From Lactifluus volemus (Eukaryota; Basidiomycota; Agaricomycetes; Russulales; Russulaceae): DNA of 64,000 bases. The DNA lies in NCBI GenBank assembly GCA_022376515.1, contig WTXI01000036.1:219576-283575 (forward strand), written 5' to 3'. Under the pieces are notes generated by a model that was given only the letters and a program-made list of their open reading frames with translations, had not been told where the DNA came from and made no database searches. Made by a program: the position numbers and the translations under genes. This document shows, piece after piece, positions 34,442-46,446 of the stretch (position 1 is the first letter of the stretch; each line of letters starts with the position of its first letter).

Positions 34442-34800
34442 CTACCGTTGAGATGTGCCCCTCTTTGCGGCCTGCTCACACTCCGGGCTACAGAAACGCC
34501 GGCCAGTATGCTCCATCGGGCGACGACACTCCTGGCACGTTGACCCGAAGTTATCATAAGCGGAACTGCCGTCCCTCTGTCTCCTGGTATCATGTTTGTT
34601 AGAGCATGTACCACTACAAAACCTCTTTCCCAGTGTCGCCCGTGAGGAACGACACTCCTCGCAGGCGGGGTGGATCCGGAATGCGTCATAGTGGGCTGCT
34701 GGGGGGTTTCCTGTTGCCTGCTACAAAACCTGCTACAGAAGGACGAATTCAAGTGATCGTTGGCAGGCATTTGCTGGCATCGTCTGCATGGAGCTGCAAA
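34442..34800 (-). pseudogene. Decayed tandem zinc-ribbon gene (CxxC...FCxxxC units)
   Basis: Three units are readable: PCRRCQQMPANDHLNSSFC, ACEECRSSRATLGKRFCSGTC, and TCQECRRPMEHTGRRFC followed by SPEC. Each has CxxC, about 9-12 residues, then FCxxxC, the pattern of small metal-binding ribbons seen in basidiomycete proteins of unknown role. Unit 1 is in a different frame from units 2 and 3, consistent with one missing base near 34686, and the third ends at a TAG at 34442. No upstream start or further exons are evident. I cannot assign a function. Confidence 0.5.
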
Positions 34801-37800
34801 TCCATCTCGCACCACAGTGCTACGACAAGTCAGAAATTAAAAGTCAACTCACGGCAAGGGGGTGGACAACGTACTAAATATGTGTTACACAATAGTACCG
34901 TTGTTCATGTATGGAATTGTCGAAGTAAGCGAGGTTGTGACATGTTGGTAATTTGCATCGGTACTGCTGAGACTGGGATAACGATCTTGACCCTTGGCTA
35001 GTAGAGAAACCTTTAAATGCTATCAGCATGCTTTGCCAGTGCTACAGTGTGGGGAGCGGCACACGGAAAGCATGGAGACCCACCCGCGTCGTTCCATGCA
35101 GAAGGGGTGGCTTGGAATTGCGTCTGTCCAGCCCCCCACACCTGTCCTGTCGCACTTAAGTCCGCTGGAGGGGGGAAAGCAGCTGAACTGGCTGCTCCCG
35201 GGACTAATAATATTAGAGGCAAGCTTTGAGTGTTTATCATTCAGTCCCGGTTTGCGGATACAAAACTCACTCCTCTGGGCTTGGGTCATTCTCTGGGTTG
35301 TCCCCTCTACAGACAAATTGTCAAAATATGTGGGCGCGGGAACCATGCCAGTGGTTTGGCCATCATAGCGGGTGCGCTGATCCGTGGTCGTTGGCACGTG
35401 TGTGCCCTGTACTGGCACCCGAATCTGTGAATCAGAGGGCGGGTTTGCTGAACGAATCGGTTGGCGTAGTGAGCGAGAGGACCTCGGTGGATAGCACCAC
35501 GTACACTCACCTTGATGTTGGTTTGATGAGGCCGAACGATGAGCCGTGTTTTGACTATGCTGTGGCCAGTACGGCTGTCTTGTATCTTCGCCCATTCTCT
35601 GTCAGTGTGTTCTCTGCTTGTTACGGTGCAATGCAGTTTCCGGGGTAATAGACCCAAGCGAAGAAAACTCGAACTTTTAAATCCGCAGCTCGTAGATCCG
35701 GCGCAGCCGATCCAACCGTTTTCCGGGAGAGCGCTCCTCATGCTCAGGGCGTACTGGATGATCAGAGAAGGCGTCCCGATCAAGCCTTCTAGGCGTTCTA
35801 GTTCGAATGGACGTACCCAGCTCCTTGGAATGTTTGTTCCAAAAAAAATATCGGGAAGGTTCCCCGAACACCACTGGCAGCACATGACGGTGAATGTGCT
35901 TTTTGAACGTGTTGGATGTTGATGCCACAAGGTGACGGCGTGGCAATCGAGAAACATGTGTCTAGGTCGCCATTTTGCTCGGCACGATAAGCAGTACTCC
36001 CCCTAGTCTAGGCCTATGGTATACTAGATTTGAGGTCTCCGGGAATGGCTGGAAGGAGACTTGGACCTGGCAGACAAACTACGTAGATAATAGATAACTT
36101 AACTCTCCAGAATGGGGCGAACCTGAACTTGCCAGTGTTGTTATGCTGTAAAGTGAAACTTGAAACGCATGATACGCAGTGGCGGGCCGCCCACTGCCAG
36201 TCGAATGTCGATGATAGCCCACGTTCCTGGAAATGTCTTCGGAAAAATAAAGACCGAAGCAAACGGTACAGTCACAGGTAGCAACAACGAACTTGAAAGG
36301 CGGCCCACTCCATTCAAGTTGGGCATATACTACATGCATCGAATTATGATCCCATGTCAATTCACAGCTTTCACGATGGCATGACCCCACCGGGCCCACC
36401 ATCACTCTGAGCCATTACTCGTTGAATATGCCGACGAAGGCTTAAATAAGACCAACAAGGTTTGACATGTATGCAGATCCACTATAATAAGGTGTGGTCT
36501 TTACGCGCAACTAAATGTCCGACAATGCCGGTACGTATTTCTGGACACCTGCGCAAGGAAAAATATGACTTATTGGGATGTCTCGTACCCAGCCCCCACC
36601 ACAGTTGAGGCGCAAAAGAATTTCTGAAATTGTCTAGCAAAGCGAAACGGGCCTGGTGGCGCCTGCGTTTGGGCCTGGCAGGTGGACCGATGGGACAAAG
36701 AGGAACCAATCGTGGAATAACACATTGTTCTCGACCCAGCTCCGCGAAAATCAGATTTCCTTTCGCATTTTCCATTGTATGCATTGACTTATCAGGCAAC
36801 GGGAGTGTCTTGTGGTGAACCGGCTGCAGATAGAATACGCTAACTTCTCTGCGAAGCACACGTTCACATAAAGTATTCATATTCCTCGGCTCCGGGTTCC
36901 GCATTTGGCATCAAGAAAGGCACATCTGTGTGAAGGTATTTGTTCGCTTTGGGGACACGGAAAACTCTTTTGTCAGTTCAGGTGGTGTACGTGGTGTACG
37001 TACCTGCTAAACATAATCATGAGACTTCTGAGGAGTCCTCGGAATCTCCTGTTTGGGAAGTCACGAGTGCGTCACGTTACAATGATCCGCTGAACTTACG
37101 CAAATACTCACTGGCACGGGCACTCGCACGGGCACTCGCAGAGCTTGACTCGGAAGCGAGACAGCCGCCGGTAAAAACCCATTGACATGTTTCCACTGCT
37201 CCACACCAACTTGAACCTCGCCAACTGCGCGCTCGACTTCTAACCACAGCTCCAACATAATTCGGATAGCACGAGCAGCGCGATTCTGGTGATCATCTGC
37301 AAGCACAGACCCCATGCACGTAATGGCGGTACTGCGCCTCTGCTCACGGGATCTCGTCGACTCTCATGTGGCGGAGAAACGTAGTGTTGACAAGTTCTGC
37401 AACGATAATACCGAATATCGAGCACGTACCGGGCATCAGCAAATACGATTCGAATCTGTGAACTTTACCGCGTTCGTTGAGAGCCCTTCGATATCTCATC
37501 CCAGCCAGGCACGTATGATTTACCCTAGTTAACGTGTCATATGAAATGGGAATTTGGTTCGAATCATGCCTGCCAAAAACCGTTAGCAGAGTCTCAGAGA
37601 AACGGAAGGATCACGCACACCGAGAAGGACACGGCCTAGCAAGGCCATAGCATTGGCTACAGCGGGAACCATTTGGTCCAGCTCAATCCGTCGAAACCTC
37701 CTCAGCCAAACGGACCTATTGAATAAATACTATGTGGTCCCAAACACGCCGAGTCGACCTGAGATGTTGCGGCAAGTGCTTTCGGGCCATTTTTGCGCCT

Positions 37801-37920
37801 CAGAACAGGTGTCTGTCAATTGTCTTCTAAGGTAAGTCCAAATGTAGCACTTGTCCCGAGAATTCGCAACATTGATTTCGACGTCCGCGGACGGTTTCGC
37901 CTCCTGTTAAACAAACATCG
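34801..37920. other. Long gene-poor stretch, middle part
   Basis: Several open frames of 60-190 residues exist on both strands but none shows a family motif, a consistent exon chain or normal composition. I regard this as decayed or non-coding DNA. Confidence 0.4.
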
Positions 37921-38062
37921 CATTACCTCCTTAATCGACCCACCAAGGGACAAATCCTCTGCTCCGCCAGACGTTTCTAACTCCTTCACCACAGCATGAA
38001 TGATCGCCCTTTTTCCCGTCCCGGGAACCCCAGAGATGTCTGTGCCCGTAATCAGGACATTG
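37921..38062 (-). pseudogene. ORC1-like AAA+ Walker A fragment
   Basis: Reads NVLITGTDISGVPGTGKRAI and then IHAVVKELETSG. The core ISGVPGTGK...HAVVKEL is the Walker A region of Orc1, the largest origin-recognition-complex ATPase. The residue after the catalytic Lys is Arg instead of the expected Thr, and nothing resembling the Walker B, sensor or BAH parts can be followed in the flanks. I take it as a relic, not a working ORC1. Similar P-loops occur in other AAA+ proteins. Confidence 0.45.
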
Positions 38063-38545
38063 CCTTATCACAGACAAGAGGAAGACAGGTTAACAAACCT
38101 CGAGATAAATCCACCACTGCCCGTATACGCCCCGCATGCACGATCGAGCAAAGGTTCTGGGCGAGGGCGCACACTAACGTGGACCGAACGTTAGCCGAGA
38201 ATCTGTTTCTCTCGGCGCCTAGAATGTGCCAACTGTTTTTGGTTGGTGGCGCCAGTGCCTTCGTTGCCTGTCATCGTACGTTGGCCGAAGGTAGGGCACG
38301 TACTTTGAATGTGATGGAACTCGGCGTTCAGTCGAGACAGCAAAAACTTGTCGTTAGGGAATTATGCTTGGTCGAGTAGGATGATGATCAGTAGATTGAG
38401 CAGTAAGGCCAGGTGTAGCGATTATGGTGTCATTTGGGTGTTTCAATATTTTTCATAATAATAAACAGTCACAGCATCATCAGAAACAACTTGAATTGAA
38501 AACAAACCGTACACTCGTTGTACCAATAAAGTAAAGGGTATGGAT
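38063..38545. other. Intergenic, downstream of RNase H1
   Basis: Partly open on the minus strand (continuing the ORC1-like relic for a few residues: YTGSGGFIS) but without a traceable gene. Confidence 0.3.
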
Positions 38546-39805
38546 CTAGTCGGCCTCTAGCTCTGCAAGAAGATCATTTTCATCGAGGACCATGTCGGCG
38601 TATATCTGCCAACCGATCCTGTAAGTGATCCATTACCTCGGAACGGCATTCAAAACTGGCTTACAGACACGTCTACGGATTCGACACCTGTGGAGGTCCC
38701 TTGTGCAGGCGCCCTTTCCAGCGTAACCCTCAGCGCCTCCCAATCTGGTTCCTCCACATCGGGTAACTGGGTTCCACAGACTGCCAGTGCATCAGCACCC
38801 TCATTTCCTACCTCCCCCGCGTGCCCACGCACGTGCTCAAGCCGGACCTGCTGGCCAGTTCTAGAGCGCATGGAGAGCAGTGCATCCATGTACTTTATGA
38901 GCTCCACATTCTTGACGAGCGTCCCCTTGGATGTGACAAAGTTTTTGTGGCGCCAACCTGGAAGCCATTCTGTAGTGCCTACAAACACAAGATTAGGAGG
39001 AGTAAAGAAGACATGAAGAGGTAAGTTACATTTAATGGCGTATTGCGAGTCTGATTTGATGACAAGGGGTACAAAGGATGCCGGAATAGTCTCGAGTGCG
39101 CGAATGATTGCCTGGTTCATGGCCCATTAGAAGAACTCTAGTTGCGAAAATTCACACGCACAATCAATTCGGCACGATTGTTGGACTGTGCGCCCGGGCA
39201 ACGCTCGGAGAGGTTTCTAAAAGCAGGTCGATTAAATTTCCGGTACCGTATGCGAGGCAGCATGCACACCGAGCATCATCGGGACCCCACCACACGCCAA
39301 TGCCCGCAGTGGATCCGGCCTGGCCATTTCTCGAGCACGCACCGTCCGTGTACACGACATTCTCTGTCGTCATTGACTGGGAAAACCTCCTGGTTCTCGA
39401 CGGACCAGCGACAGGCTGTGATTTGGACCCTGACCAATCGATGGTGGGAGTTGATGATAATGAGGGTGCAGGTACGCCCTCATACTGGAGCAGGTTCGAA
39501 GCCCTTGATTGTTCTGGCAGCATGTTCATCGGCCTGATCGTCTGCTTCACCGAGTATGGCACACCAAGTTGACCTCCGAGCCCAGATTGAGTTACGCCAC
39601 CCTGCATCCAGGTCTCCGCCTCGCCGACTGTTCTTAGTTTCTTATACCTCGCGAAGGGATAACCGTCGACCTGCTCTCGACAGTCTTCCCTAGTTTAAGT
39701 TGTCAGAAACGCCGTATAGTAAACATGGAATGTTGAATGTGACCATGTAGTGTATATGCCTGGCCTTTTACCGACCCTGACTGCGTAGTACCCAGCTTTA
39801 GGCAT
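38546..39805 (-). CDS. RNH1: Ribonuclease H1
   Basis: Six exons: 39805-39744, 39689-39270, 39216-39162, 39111-39030, 38978-38665, 38605-38546, giving 330 residues in phase. The N terminus has the RNA/DNA hybrid-binding domain (YYAVRVGKRPGIYTTWEDCR, VDGYPFARYKKL). After a Ser/Pro linker comes the catalytic domain with VYTDGACSRNG (Asp), NNRAELIAIIRALE (Glu), IKSDSQYAIK (Asp) and VRGHAGEVGNEGADALA (His and Asp). These are the DEDD residues of RNase H1, which cuts RNA in hybrids in nucleus and mitochondria. The first donor (GTCACA) is unusual. The last exon codes IYADMVLDENDLLAELEAD. The short stop in the preceding intron would be read if that intron were kept. Confidence 0.92.
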
Positions 39806-40732
39806 CTCCTCTGTATACCAACGGATTGCGACAGCCTGAGACCGTGAACGATACTGAAGAGGAAGAGAGCAGGGAGCGTATGTGTGGGCTGATAGGACCT
39901 GTGAATAATAAGACAAGTAGGAACGGCCACATGGACACGTTCTGGTACCGCGAAACAACATCCACCAGCGACCGACTCAGCAACTGGCCGGAGTCTAACC
40001 CTTGAAATAAGGTTAGGTGTGGGGTCCGACGCTCAAGCAAGGCACACGTTAGCCCAGGACACCAGGCGCTCGTCACTTGAATGTTGCTAGATTCCCTCAT
40101 ACACTCTGGTTGGCCGCCATGCCAACTACATCTCATCACGATTAACACCTCGAATAATCTCGCCCAGCCGCACTCACGACACTTTATACAGATCAATCCA
40201 GTGTACTTGACTTCCACGCCGCACCACTCCAACCCCCATTTTTGATGGCCCAGCTGGATGCACATCTTCACGACAGCTCACCCACCTGTCACGCCAAACA
40301 GCAAAGTGAGGCCGATGAGCCCCATGTCACCCATGGTTACAGACGTGTGCGACACACGCTCAGTGATTGACCCCAATTCTGTCTCCCGGAAGTGAACGTC
40401 AGGGACAACAGTTATGTTACAACGCTTTGGTACTATAGGTACACGCTTATGGTGACAGTGAACGTCAACGAAAAAAACAAACAAACAAACAAAAGAACCG
40501 TCTCCCAACATGAGGACCGTACCGGACTTGAACAACTAATTGTGTATTTAGCCTCAAGAACATATGCACATCCAGTTACAATCACGCAATTCAAGGCTCA
40601 GGACATTATGACTACGGAAGCACAATAAAATACACAGTAAAAGACTTGAAGCAAAGTAGACAATAATGTATTGAACCTATCAAAGGAATGAAGCGTATCG
40701 AAATGATAGGAAGAGACAAACTTACGCACCCT
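39806..40732. other. Intergenic between RNase H1 and HMG-like genes
   Basis: Includes the RNase H1 promoter side. A short (CAAA)n run lies near 40477-40492. No gene recognised. Confidence 0.35.
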
Positions 40733-41204
40733 TTAGGTGTTGCTACCAGGCTCAACTTCAGTGCCCTCAGAAACACCTGCTGCGACTTTCCGTGGCCGCT
40801 TGGCGGCTTTGGGGACCTTCTCCTGACCGCGCTTGGGATTCTCAGGCGCATCTTTCCAAAGTGCACCAATCTAGATATTCATCGGTGATAGAAGAATCAA
40901 CGGAGTAGTCAGACATACGTGTTTCATGGCGTCCTTGTTTGTCTGGTCGGGGTGATCTGCGAGATAAGACTTCATGTGCTCCTTAACAAAGAGGTTATAT
41001 GGGGATGGAGTACGCTTCGCTTTCCCTTAAAAAAAAGGCCTGAGTATATGCGCATATAGATGGACAGAGTGCTCGCCATCTTTGGGTTTCGCATTGGTGC
41101 GACGGGTAGTAGTCTTAGTTGTAGTCTCTGGAAAAAGTTACGCCATTCAGCCCAAAATAGGAGAACAAAAGAGATTGATTTTTACCTGTTGCAGTTCTTG
41201 CCAT
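40733..41204 (-). CDS. Small HMG-box (YABBY-like) nuclear protein
   Basis: Four exons, 41204-41186, 41127-41077, 41025-40919 and 40870-40733, give 104 residues. After a Thr/Lys-rich start comes KRTPSPYNLFVKEHMKSYL, ADHPDQTNKDAMKHIGALWK, the first and second helices of an HMG-type fold, then a basic tail (KAAKRPRKVAAG). Proteins of this sort bind DNA non-specifically or assist chromatin; here nuclear location is inferred. The second intron begins GC (GCGAGC...AAG), unusual but needed to keep phase. Its first exon is only 19 nt. I am confident of the gene, less of the exact role. Confidence 0.75.
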
Positions 41205-41479
41205 GACAAGTGAATGAAAAGGAAAGGAACCACGGGGAATGATATCGGGGTCTGAATCGAGGACGCGCGTTTAATCAACACTTATCACGCGATCACGTGT
41301 GTGGATGTGCTTGGTCCGTGCGCGCGAGTGTTCTGTACGGTAATTATGTAATATGACCTTGTATAATCTCTCGCAAAATGCCGAGCGTATCCATATATAT
41401 CGTCGCCATCGCATGGTCAAATTTTTCTTTCATTCGCTTCTCTCAACTGATACCTTCACTCTCTACATTCGTTGCCGTA

Positions 41480-42799
41480 ATGGCTCGCTCCACTCTTTAT
41501 ACTCTCGTGGCTGTCGCCTCTTTAACATATGTCGCTGGACAGGCCGTTGTTGGCAATGTGCCGACATTTTGTTCTCCCCCACTTGCCGATATGAGGTATC
41601 CTTATGCTCAACTAGTATGTGTCCCCCCGTTGTGGTTCCACGTCTTTGGTCCTATCCCCAATTGATCGCCACCTCGACTTCACTCAGCCGAACCAAGTAA
41701 TATCCCAGCACGTTGTTCGTGGAACTCAGTCCGGCTATAATATATGCAATTCTACCACCGAAAACCAGCAATCTCTATGCCAGACTGCATTCGTAAATAG
41801 CATTTCTGGTGAATTCAGTTTGATCCCTCGTCCCAGTAGTTATTGATCACATACTCAGACTTTTGCACGTTCGCTCCCCCTAAGCCCAATTCGACCATTG
41901 GTGACACTGAGGGCGATGAGGTCGCTTGGTGCACGAAGAAGGGTCATGGTTGTCGCGGTATTCCCGGGGGCGCCATTACAGGCGTTCAACTGCTCAATGC
42001 ACCCAACTATGTTCAAATCGTCGCTCTCTTGGATCAAACACAGATCAATATTGCAGCTGGAGACCAAGGTGGTGAGCTTGACCCCCATGGCCAGGATCTT
42101 GTACGTGGTACCTGTGGTCTTGGTCATAGACTGTCTAACTCGTTGGCGTTCAGTGTGGCAACTGCATAGGCGGTATGATGTACTCAACCTTTTTCAGTGC
42201 AGACAAGACGACCATTGAACAAGTTCCAGAGTGGACCATGTTCGTTTGCATTTCATACATCTCCTCGAATGCTAATACTTATTTGTAGGTTTGTGGGTGG
42301 GGGTGTGGTAGCGATAAAGCTTTGCAACCCGCACACTCCAGATGCGGATCAACTTAAGTATTGCAGAAACACTCTGGATCGCCTTGGTACTCTATACAAT
42401 ATGCCGAACAACGCACAAAACGGCACTTTTGAAGTGTGCGACTCTGCTAATATGTCCCCTCCCGGTGTCTACGTCGCAAATGGACAAACACTTACCTACT
42501 CTCAGCCCGCCGAATCCCTTGGTCCTATCACAACGGTTCCTTACACACCTACCATTCCTGCCAGCTCCAACTGCGTAACTTACCAGAGTTCCGCACTTTA
42601 TACGGATTTTGCCTCGCTTGCCACTCCGACCAGCGGTTCGAAGCCCGCGGCCAATGGTGGAAACGGTGGTTCAGGTTCTCTTACGGGCACTGCCTCCGTC
42701 GCCTCATCCACGAGCGCATCTAATGGCGCCGGTGCTCTGGCGATCTCACTCTTCTCGACCCTTCTTGGCGTCGCATTCTCTGTTACATTCCTTGCATAA
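41480..42799 (+). CDS. Secreted, probably GPI-anchored glycoprotein (macrophage-activating-glycoprotein-like)
   Basis: Exons 41480-41614, 41688-41808, 41859-42100, 42154-42239 and 42289-42799 give 364 residues. The start ATG (41480) opens a clear signal peptide (LYTLVAVASLTYVAGQA). The mature part has many Cys, and segments SDFCTFAPP, EVAWCTKKGHGCRGIPGG, INIAAGDQGGELDPHGQD and LYNMPNN are typical of a basidiomycete family annotated as macrophage-activating glycoprotein. Several N-glycosylation sequons are present. The last 30 residues are Ser/Ala-rich with a hydrophobic end (LAISLFSTLLGVAFSVTFLA), a GPI-anchor signal. Likely sits at the cell wall or plasma membrane. Introns are 45-75 nt. Confidence 0.88.
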
Positions 42800-44861
42800 T
42801 CGCCTTTGCCAAGGTCTGGTGCGATAGTTGCAGAGTAGGAGGTCGTTGGCCCGAGATGATCGCGATAATGGACGCTAATTATAAATCCATCCACATATTG
42901 CCGTATTCCTGTCGCACACCTACATGTCGTGTATCTTACCATTTGTGGATGCACCCGCGAGTTGTCCGTTGCTTTCTAGAATCCGGTGTGGATACGGATG
43001 TTCTTATCTAGAATGCACATTATATCCTTTGCAGAAAAAAAAGTATGCGCACGAAAAGAGATTGCAAGTCCCCTGGCACTTTGATAGCTTCCTGTCCCGA
43101 ACTCAACATCTGGTGTTGGTTCCCCGAATCTTTGTGGAAAGAGGTTGGCTGTTAGGCCGTTTGTTTGAGCGTTTACTTCAAGGTATGGGTAAAGATACTG
43201 TCGCCTGTCTTCATAAAGCTTGTCAAGAGACATCTCATCTATGCCCAAATCTCCAGCTTTTGACCATCAAAGAGAACTTGTGAGTTTCCAGACTGAGCTC
43301 TCTTCCTCAACATGTCACTCACCACGGATCCAAAGTGGTATTAATATCAAACCACCGACGGCATCATCAAGATCGAAGAGACCCAAGTGCTTCTTCTCAA
43401 ATTACCTACAGTCATCCGTCGCCATTATTTTCCCAAGTCAGACTGTTCCAAGTTCTGGGGTCGGGTCCATGAGGCCCCGACTAAGCCTGTCTTTTATCTG
43501 CGACAATGAGAACGTCGTGTCGTCATCCCGTGCTCTCAACTGGGTCACCTGTGCCGGTTTCAGTTGACGCCTCCTGACCAGTCTTCTTCGCCTCTGCCGT
43601 ACGTGAACGCGGGGTTGGTTCTGCAACCTCGCTACGAGTAGTACGGCGTGCGTTCTGTCGGCAAGTATGGACCATGCACTTCCAGAAGCGTGCGTGTGTA
43701 CGTCTGTATGTTCTTTCCTAACGGAATGAACAGATTCGGACTCGCGGTCGTGTGGTTGAAGTGTTCCCCGCTCTTCTGCATGCATTCGGTTCTTCTATTC
43801 TATCTGAGTGCAAACAACGCAAGCATTGGCAAATAGTGGGTGATATTGTAGTTGATGTCGAAGAGCAGGTCGCTCACTCGGGTCTTGCCATACTCCCTTC
43901 TTTCCATCAAGCCCCCAATTTCGGCGAAACTTTGGCTCACATAACTATCGCTTGAACACAGCTTGGCACTGGCAGTGGGAAAATGGTTCAAATCCAACGC
44001 CATGGTCGCCGTCATTACCCATGCCTCTGTAGAGAGTGATCCTCACGGGTCGTTTGTCGTCTAGTCCGGCCAATCCCGAATCTCGCATAAAAGTGGTGGT
44101 CAATCGTGCCAGAGAAAGCGATAGCTCAGAGGGGACCGAGAACAAAGTCCGTTTGGTCACGATTGAATTGACCGAGATACGCAACGCTCTCCTGAAATCG
44201 TGCGAATCTAATCTTGATTCGTGGATTCATATAGAGAATGCTCGGGAACACATAGAAAAACCCCTCTTCCAACCCGTGGTCTTTGTCAAGAGAATTCAGC
44301 GTCCAACGCAGTGCGCGCGCGTCTGCGTGCTGATTGGGATTGACCGCGGTCTTTTCGAGAATTCAGCGCAACCCAGGAATTATGTCAATTCGGCTGCGTA
44401 TCCGAGGCTTTTCAAGCGATGCAACTGATTTGATGAGAAAATGGCAAGGTGGAACTGTCCCATGTCCGAGGGCCAACTACAGCTTCCTGTAACCTATAAC
44501 ACGACGTTCGCCCACTTGTGCAATAACTGAAACATGGCCATGAAACGGGTCCGAAAAGTAGTCGTGAGGGATTTGTGATCCGCACGGACGACTAAACGAT
44601 TGAGCTCTTCGCGTGTCATGCCCGAGGGACAAGTGCCCATTGAGAGGTGGATGCGTCAGGCGGTACCAGGGGCTGATTCGTCGAGGTCATCATTGTACCA
44701 CGAAACTCGCTCGACGTCGGCGTTTGATAAGCCGTGGGAGGAAGATTTATCGCACGGTTAAGTTACAAGGAGAACATTGTACCATGACTCGACGGATCAC
44801 GTAACAAAAGAAGACTTGATTATAATACAATCATCAAACCTGTTAACCCTCCCATTTTGAC
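42800..44861. other. Gene-poor stretch, nothing recognised
   Basis: Open frames up to 130 residues occur on both strands but none has a traceable motif. One short minus-strand piece (LDKLYEDRRQYLYPYLEV, about 43190-43250) looks protein-like but I cannot place it. Confidence 0.35.
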
Positions 44862-45790
44862 ATGCTTGTCGACGGCCCACATTTTCAGGCGACAGACGAG
44901 GGTGAACTCGTCTTCCTGCTCTCCGACGGCGATGGTAGCCGCCGGCCGACTGAGCACGACATAATCGAACCGGAGGAGGAAGAGAGTACGATCAAACAAA
45001 CTACTACGTTCGGATCCCACTCGATCATCCAGACTCTCACCGCTGGCGCACAGAGATCGCCAAGTATCTCGCGCCGCTCATACTAATAGTACGTACCCCG
45101 TCATCACTCGTTCCAATATGAACCTGCGATTCCCACTCACGCATACTTCTGGATTATTATTATTTACGTTCCCCTTGGGATTACCATATTACTGTTACAC
45201 GCAACTTGCATGCGCGTGCTCAACGTTCAACCAGCCACGATGGGTCGCCTTCCCTGGACACTCGCAGACTTTCCACAAGGCTACGTCCTGCTCTTGCACA
45301 AATCTCCACGCCCACGCCGCCGAGTGAGCTCGTCCTCCGTACCGCGACGCGATTTCTACCTCTACGGTATACGTGTTACTTCACCCCCCCTCTCCTTTTC
45401 TTTTCGCTCACACATGCACATGCACACGCATTTGTAATCTGCTTGCTTTGCTTCGAGGTTACAGGTGCGACAGACGTCGCAACGTTCGCCTCGCCTCTCG
45501 AATTCGTCAAGCATGCCGAATGGCTCATGCGCGGCGCGCACCGAACGTTGGACACGAGACGCGCACCACGATGTGCGTGTACGTATTGCGACTATAACGG
45601 CGCCGAACGGAGGCAATCTGTAATTTCGCGCGAGTTGAGGGCCGCGCGAGCGCGTGTATTAGCCTTGATGAATGAAGAGCCCGAAATTGATGAGCTTGAG
45701 GCAGCAGCACCCACCAATGACGTTGACGATCATGGTGTCAACAACTCTGGCGCCGATCCTCACGCGGATGCGGTAGCGGCTGAGGTCTAA
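44862..45790 (+). CDS. Cryptic-loci-regulator Clr2-like protein, frame uncertain
   Basis: Three blocks resemble the N-terminal part of Clr2-type transcriptional-silencing proteins: SDGDGSRRPTEHD, then YVRIPLDHPDSHRWRTEIAK, then DFPQGYVLLLHKSPRPRRR with RRDFYLYG, and after an intron (about 45366-45462) FASPLEFVKHAEWLM and CACTYCDYNG. Clr2 is part of the SHREC silencing complex in fission yeast. The first and second blocks are in different frames, consistent with a missing base near 44975. The tail is acidic and ends EVstop. Length (about 230 residues) is short for the family, so this may be only its N-terminal module. The call rests on pattern memory and is moderate. Confidence 0.45.
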
Positions 45791-46446
45791 TGACCCGATG
45801 GGAGATGAGACGAGGTGGACTGGAATCACCCGTAGTAAGTTTGGTATCGACGTACAAGCCTTCTCTAATATACTTTGAAGTTTTTTTTTAGTGAGATATT
45901 CGCGCTGCTAGGTATATATGGACGGATCCACGAGCCTATCGATGTTATTGGTCATGTTACAATCGCAATGCTGTGTCGTATCGTACTGCTAAATACAAAC
46001 AAACGAGTTGGAGAGCATCGACGAACCCCTTTTTGAGAAAGGAAAAAAAAGAAAACAAGAAGCAACCTAAGCATTATATATACTATGGATCAACTTAGTA
46101 GTACAGGTATGCAACAGACTAGCCCGACATGCTTGTGATGAGTATTATGAAATAGAGAGGACAATGAGAAGAAAAAAGACGATGCGACTCGAAGTAGACG
46201 TGACAGGACGACTTGCATCACTGTCACTAAGAAGGCCAAAAAAAGGAGGCCCAATAATAACACACTGCAACAGCACGATGCAGTCAAGACATGTTGATAC
46301 ACAATGCTATCCGCAAGAAAAGGAAAAAAAAAAAAAAGGCAACGGAGACTTGCGTGTGACTTGAGAGTGAGTGAGAAAATGATCAGAGGAAAAAAATGCA
46401 TGCATGGTAAAGCAGAATCGACAACAAGAGCAAGGCGAAGCATTGG
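45791..46446. other. Convergent 3' region
   Basis: Lies between the ends of a plus- and a minus-strand gene. Contains A-rich runs (AAAAAAAAAAAA near 46327). No gene seen. Confidence 0.35.

Noticed and set aside
35017..35648. Overlapping open frames on both strands
   Set aside because: Opposed frames of similar length with no motif or splice pattern; likely chance.
38650..39607. Plus-strand frames opposite RNase H1
   Set aside because: The minus strand carries the complete DEDD enzyme; plus frames are shadows.
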